Positions 58,637-64,000 of a stretch of 64,000 nucleotides of DNA are shown here, piece after piece (position 1 is the first letter of the stretch; each line of letters starts with the position of its first letter). This DNA is from Allacma fusca (lineage: Eukaryota; Arthropoda; Collembola; Symphypleona; Sminthuridae). Both the position numbers and the translations under genes were made by a program. The notes below the pieces were generated by a model. That model was given only the letters and a program-made list of their open reading frames with translations, made no database searches and had not been told where the DNA came from. The DNA is taken from positions 49,525,067 to 49,589,066 of the forward strand of contig OX359245.1 in NCBI GenBank assembly GCA_947179485.1, in the 5' to 3' direction.

Positions 58637-61569
58637 ACTTTTACTATTAAGGCTGTCTAAATTTTTTTTTATAGTACAGCTTTAAATTAAGACTTTGTAA
58701 AAAAATGTTAAGGGTTAAAAAAAAATTTTTTAGGGGTACACTTTTGTAAGCTAAGCAAGTTAAAGTTTTTATTTTGTCCTTACATTTTTTTTGAAGTGAC
58801 ATTTGGAGAATATTAAATGGATTTGTCCTTGTTAAAATGATAGGGGATATTAGCACGGATCAAATCCAAGTAGCCTTTTAATGTTGTGATTGTGAGCCTA
58901 TGGGCTGGAGCATTAGGATTTGAGATTAAGATGCACATCTTGTAGGATCTCTCAGGTGGTGGCAGCCCTATAGTGCTTCACAGATGCTCAATCCTCAATG
59001 ATGACTTATTTGTCTTGTTGGATTCATCCTTCCTGATGACTACGTGATCTTGTCCTTGCTTCCTCCAAGCTCTAAATCCTATATGAAAGCTGAAGAAGCT
59101 CCACCTTCCTATAGTACAGGATTTTTGTGGGGAAAAAATTATAGACACCTTTAAAATATACTGTGGACATACAAAAAAATAAATAAAACAATTCTACTGA
59201 GGTTTCAAGAGCAGACATCAGGACGAGCCTTCACTTCAAAAAACCACAAACATTGTACAAACATGGCAAGGCCCTTGTTTACAATACACTCCGACTCCCT
59301 ACACATTATTTTTATTACACTTGACTTCCACAATTCAACCCTTGTATTTTCTAACCGTTCAAAATGTAAGTAATTAAATTTTTTATCGTAAAAAAATTAT
59401 TTTTATAACTACTATTTCTTAAAAATAAATTTTATTTCTATTTCCTACAAATTTAATTTGTAAGAGTTCAACGCCACTCAAAAATAAACTGTCACTATTG
59501 CGGGTTATTATATTCAGATTCGTATGGCCCGCTCACAGTTGTATCAAATTTGACCAAAAATTCCAAATTTCTGCTTCCTGAGCTGCTGTAATAAATACGC
59601 TATTAAAAATTAGGGGTACGAAATTAACTTTAGAAATTCGATTCCCCTGAAGCTTCAAAATCTCTGTGCAAGGGCTAATTTAAAAGACAAATAATCCGGA
59701 TTTAAAAATCTGTGTAATTACAGGTCTGAGTTTTTATAGAGGCGAAGGGAATTCTATGACTCTACACCCCTAGCCATTTACTTATCTCAAATTGAGCAAA
59801 CTATTTACAAGAGTTCTGGTTTCCACGGTATAAAAATCCAAGTCAATCCCAGCACTTGTTGTAGTCTCTCTAGTAATTTCTGTATGCAATTTAAAGCTTC
59901 ACTAAAATTAAATTCCATGCAAAAAAAAACAAGGGAGTGAGTGTGATAGAGTGCTCCAATAAAAATAAAATACATACATACTTGCATATATAAAATACAT
60001 ATGTACGTACGTACATATGCATAATATTAGTTTTAAAAAAATCCTCCAGGACCAACCTCCTTTCTAATAGTGATTCACTTAAAGATATAAAGTTGGATTT
60101 TGTAGGGAAGAGTGCATCAACGCCTCAATTAAATCCAGGCTTCTATTTATCTTTGAAATAATTGATGGGTGTTATTACTCAATAGGATTAGAATTATTAC
60201 AGGTCGAATTACATCTTCGGCCCAATCACGTCCAGCTTGGAAGGCCTCATCTTACAAATTATCCATTGCATCAAATTCTAAAATTTTATGTCTATTACAA
60301 GAAAATCTCACGTTCTGAAAAAAGTGCTTGAAATATATCCCTGAAGCTGTAATACAAGTATATTATATTTGTTTGCAGAGATGTTCAAATGTGAAATAAC
60401 ATTTTGAGGAGTTTCTTTCACAATGATGATGATGATGATGACCAAAAAGAATTATAAGGCTTGGAGGGATTTTTTTTTGTTTTGAGAGTCAATTGTGTTT
60501 GTGTGTAAAACAAAAGATTAATACCGTTTTAAAAACATACACTTGAAGATTGAGTGTGGGGGGATTTTTTTAAAAAAATGTACATACATGTGTATTTAAT
60601 TTCCATATAAATATAATCTTATGCCTTATATGCTCATGTTATAGGGAGTTGAGGGCTATAAGAAGTAAGTGAGGGAAGACCCAGCAAACAACGTATTATT
60701 TGTCTATTTACGCCCATAAAATTCTTCATCAAGAACCTCACAAGTAGTTTGGGAATAGGAACTTGACTCCTTTCGTCAGGAGTCCTGGGTCCTTAGAAGA
60801 AACGTCCTTTCAGAACAGACTCAGCTTTCAGTACTAACTACTAAATATTTTACATGAGCAAACAATGGGCTGGCAAAGCCTTATGTCGCTTGACTTATGA
60901 CTCTCGAACGAGTCTCACTTAAAAAGAGGATAATAGGATAGAATCTGTGGGATATACATATTTGAGCCAACGCTGGTTTTTTGAATGTGTGAAGATATTT
61001 AAGCTGTGTATATGAATGTGTGTAGGAAATTTTTAGGGGACTATGAAATGTTAAAAAAAACTGGTCTTGAGTTGATAAGGGAAATTGTTATATGAGCTTG
61101 GAAATATGCAGAGCATATTATGTATATATGCATGCTCATTTATGACTTGCTCCTTGGAGTAATTGTTTGTCTCCATCATCTTCCCTGAAGGTTATTACCA
61201 TTTAAACGACCATTAGGCCGGGAGAGATGGATTTGCATCGGGAATATTTAAGTAGGGACTTGATCATTTCCCCTAATCATTTCCTTACGACGGAGACCAG
61301 GACCAGGCAGATGAGCATGACTCTATAGCTTATATAATTTATGGGAAAGTGTTCTCAAATCCTTAGTGCCCCATTTATGCCGAATTTAGGAGAATTTTTT
61401 TAAAAAATTAGAGAGAATTCCCTTCGCCCCTTAAAAATATGAGTCTTGTATCACTTTGCCCCTAATATTTCCTTTGCCTTTAGTTAAGGGTAAATTTGTT
61501 TCATTTTGCCCCTGGAAATTTCCCAAGCCCCCGTTTTAAAGAAAATTGTCTGGGAAATTTTTTAAAATT
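58637..61569. other. Non-coding region
   Basis: No supported exon. Contains a GGCGT motif at about 59472 (reverse), a 22-bp perfect palindrome at 59998-60019 and an (ATG)n run at 60423-60440. Confidence 0.4.
59998..60019. other. 22-bp perfect palindrome
   Basis: CATATGTACGT and its reverse complement abut with no spacer. It sits in a region rich in (ACAT)-type words, so it may be a by-product of simple repeats rather than a functional site. Confidence 0.7.
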
Positions 61570-62090
61570 TAATTCAGTGACCTGGGTCAAAATTTCGGAT
61601 CACAGGGGTCAAATTCTATTAAGCGGTCGAGTTTTTTTAAGGATTACAAAATTACAAAAGTTTAACGCCATTCAAATGTTTTCACAGGGATTTGACAATG
61701 ATGAATAGAAGTTTAAACAGGGTGCAGTTGTATGAATTTTGTAAACTGGATTTCGTTAACCTGGGTCAATTTTCCGGGTCAAAGGGGTCAAATGCCCCAA
61801 ATGGAGTTAAATCAATTTGGAGATGTTTTAAAAATAATTAGTTAGAATTAGCACTGTATTAATTACTGGGAAAATAAATTTAGGGCACTTGTATGGGATT
61901 TTGACCCTGCGACCGAAAATATTGACCTAGGTCAATGAAATAAATTTCCCAAAATTCTGCAGAAAATTCTCTTGCAATTATTGCAATGGAGGGGAATTAA
62001 ATATTTTATAGGGTTTTCATAGGGGTCAATACTGTTGGGGAACATTTTGACGGACTTTGATCGCCCAGTCAAAAAAAAAACCAGACACCC
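61570..62090. promoter_or_regulatory. Cluster of TGACCT/GGGTCA palindromes
   Basis: TGACCTGGGTCAAAATTTCG near 61579, AACCTGGGTCAATTTTCCGG near 61758 and TTGACCTAGGTCAA near 61923 share an everted pair of nuclear-receptor-like half-sites (AGGTCA type) with no spacer. Extra single half-sites (AGGGGTCAAA near 61607, 61785 and 62023) lie between them. The 61579 and 61758 sites also share their flanks, so they are probably a duplicated segment about 180 bases apart. Whether receptors bind is unknown. Confidence 0.35.
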
Positions 62091-63738
62091 GGAAAGTTAA
62101 CGACACATAAAATATGAGATCTGGTGTCCATGATAGGATCCAATACGGAGAGCTCCCTTAACATGTTAATAATCGTGAGTAGTACGGATCCTTATCGAGA
62201 ACAAGAACAATTATGATTTGATAGGGAGGGGAAAAATTTATGAAGGGAATTAAAAAGACCACACATAACAATGGTCCAAACGTTGAGGAAATCTGTAATA
62301 AAAATTGCAGAGAGCCTCCAACACATTGCATTGACCAACTGCGTCCTCCTAATTTGTCCTCAACAACTGTTCCTTCTTGTGCGTGCCTTTTTTCCCTCCG
62401 TCCTCACGTCTCTCTCTTCTCAGAGGGTGCAATTAAGCTAATTATTCAATAAAATTTGAAACCCATGCATAACAATGAATTTGATTCAAACGTTTTTCTC
62501 CTTATCAATTATTATTTCCTATCTCAAAACGATTAAATCAACAAATCCTCAAGTTTCGTTCCATTCAATGAAATTCTTCCTAATTCCTTAAGGGCAGGTT
62601 TAATGTCCAAAATTTTATGAAACATCTGCCCTTAAAATTTACTGAAACTTTCTAGCCCCAAAAAATTCAAAATGCAATTCAAATGCAAGGGTTTTGGAAA
62701 TCTCACAAAATAAGTGCGAATTTTTGGGGCAATGTGCAACAAATTTTAATGATGTTTTATGAAATGAAATCCCTTTATATGCCCACTGTGCGTATATGCA
62801 AACATTTTTGTATATGCAGAAAAATATAGCCAGGAAATTAATTAAAATTGTGGAAAGACACTCATAGAAATTAATTTGCAAAAACAATTTTTGTTTTTAT
62901 TACTTCACCCCAAAAAATCTCCCTCTTCTTCAGTCTTATGTGCACATACAAATGTTGTTCAAATGTCTTGGGTAATTAGATATATTTTATACGTTACAGT
63001 ATAGGGAACTGTACTGTGGATTTATATAATATAGTAAATATGTATGTCTTAGCACGATATCACACTTTTGAAAAATTTATAAATGCCAAAGGTACTTACT
63101 TACGCTATACAATATGCATAAATTTAATTCCTTACAATTAATAAATTATATAGAGACAGAGAGAGAGAGAGAGAGAAAAACAATTAAGTGTAATTCACAT
63201 TAGAATCTTTCCTGTTTCAAGGGAAAAAACAATACAATTAAATCATGGGTCGTTTACATTTATTTACAATAATTATTATTAAGGAAGGATTTTTACGAGG
63301 GGAAAATACCCATATAGCGTTATAATATGTAGCTCCACCTCAGTATAATTACACACCTTTGTGGATTTTTTTTAATATGTATATCCTACATGACTATCAG
63401 CTCTCTCGGGATGGGTACAATATACAATTTAATTAATAACTATTAGGTGAGGACTTCAACACAATTGAATTAACATGAGCTAATTATATGTACATTATAA
63501 GACACAATCCGAATGATAATTTAACAAAAACCAGAATTTCCTCCTGTGATTATAAACTTGTGTATTGTCTATAATTATTATTACTGTAGGGGAGGGAGTT
63601 CGTGGAGCTCCTTTCGAGTCTATATAGTAGCAACGACTCTTATTACAGTGTGCTCTCTTTGTGGAGGATCCCTATTGGTCAATTCTGAGGGAGGTCAAGG
63701 ATCTGGGGATGCTCTTCTTTACAAGCGCTAGTTTTTTT
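62091..63738. other. Non-coding region
   Basis: A 70-codon plus frame at 62240-62452 with several Cys has no splice pair that I could confirm. (GA)n at 63155-63176. Nothing else supported. Confidence 0.4.
63155..63176 (+). repeat. (GA)n microsatellite
   Basis: Short GA run with one ACA interruption at its start. Confidence 0.9.
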
Positions 63739-63898
63739 GAGGGGCGAGTTGAGACACGTAAATTCTTAGGGGCGCTTTGAGACGACGTAAATTCTCAGGG
63801 GCGTTTTGAGACGACGTAACTTCTCAGGGGCGTTTTGAGACGAAGTAACTTCTTAGGGGCGTCTTGGGACAACGTAAAATCTCAGGGGCTAATTGAGA
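63739..63898 (+). repeat. GC-richer minisatellite, 29-bp monomer, about 5.5 copies
   Basis: The monomer is GGGGCGTTTTGAGACGACGT followed by AAATTCTCA; successive GACGACGTAA words at 63781 and 63810 are 29 bases apart. Each copy carries an ACGT core and several CpGs, unusual in this AT-rich window. It lies about 10 bases after the end of a weak plus-strand open frame (63546-63731). Copies diverge toward the right end. Confidence 0.93.
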
Positions 63899-64000
63899 CC
63901 AAAAGGCTTGCTTGTAGTACCTTTACAAAAACAATACTGTAATACTGTTCGGGGCTATGTGAGATAGCACACTGTAAGGAAGTTCCATGGAATTAACAGA

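Noticed and set aside
1-64000. tRNA, rRNA or snRNA genes
   Set aside because: Scanning by eye for box A/B, cloverleaf ends and conserved rRNA words gave no convincing match; a covariance-model search would be decisive.

Overview
The window is AT-rich eukaryotic DNA with no operons, no recognisable prokaryotic genes and no open frame longer than about 165 codons. Abundant microsatellites ((GA)n, (GT)n), three large minisatellite arrays, many short TA-flanked DNA transposon relics (MITEs) and splice-bounded short open frames point to an animal genome. It is most likely an arthropod and possibly a crustacean such as a copepod, but the organism is inferred from general texture only. No gene product could be named with confidence.

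Layout. 1-3.2 kb is very AT-rich intergenic DNA with degenerate repeats. 3.2-8.85 kb is dominated by three related minisatellite blocks of one 30-34 bp monomer family, each with its own sequence type. Inverted relics of the monomer lie behind the second and third blocks. 8.9-30 kb is mostly non-coding, with microsatellites, a possible Penelope-like terminal repeat pair near 14 kb, and several short pogo/Tigger-like MITEs (10.7, 24.1, 24.3, 26.3 and 28.9 kb). 30-38 kb holds a cluster of plus-strand open frames bounded by consensus splice sites. 40-47 kb has more MITEs, a 24-bp minisatellite and two possible minus-strand terminal exons. A complete 912-bp hAT-like non-autonomous element with a perfect 8-bp target duplication lies at 46,955-47,866. 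50-58.7 kb holds further candidate exons on both strands; the best is a plus-strand pair (58,212-58,353 and 58,510-58,636) joined across a 156-bp intron with compatible phase and ending at a stop. 61.5-62.1 kb has a cluster of TGACCT/GGGTCA palindromes. 63.74-63.9 kb is a 29-bp GC-richer minisatellite.

Best supported: the minisatellites, the hAT-like element and the MITE family. Most interesting: the three-block minisatellite with higher-order structure, the recurrent GGCGT word seen about 16 times between 34.6 and 61.7 kb, and a possible multi-exon plus-strand gene ending at 58,636. All exon calls are inference from open frames plus splice-site words and need transcript evidence. No novel multi-gene system was found.
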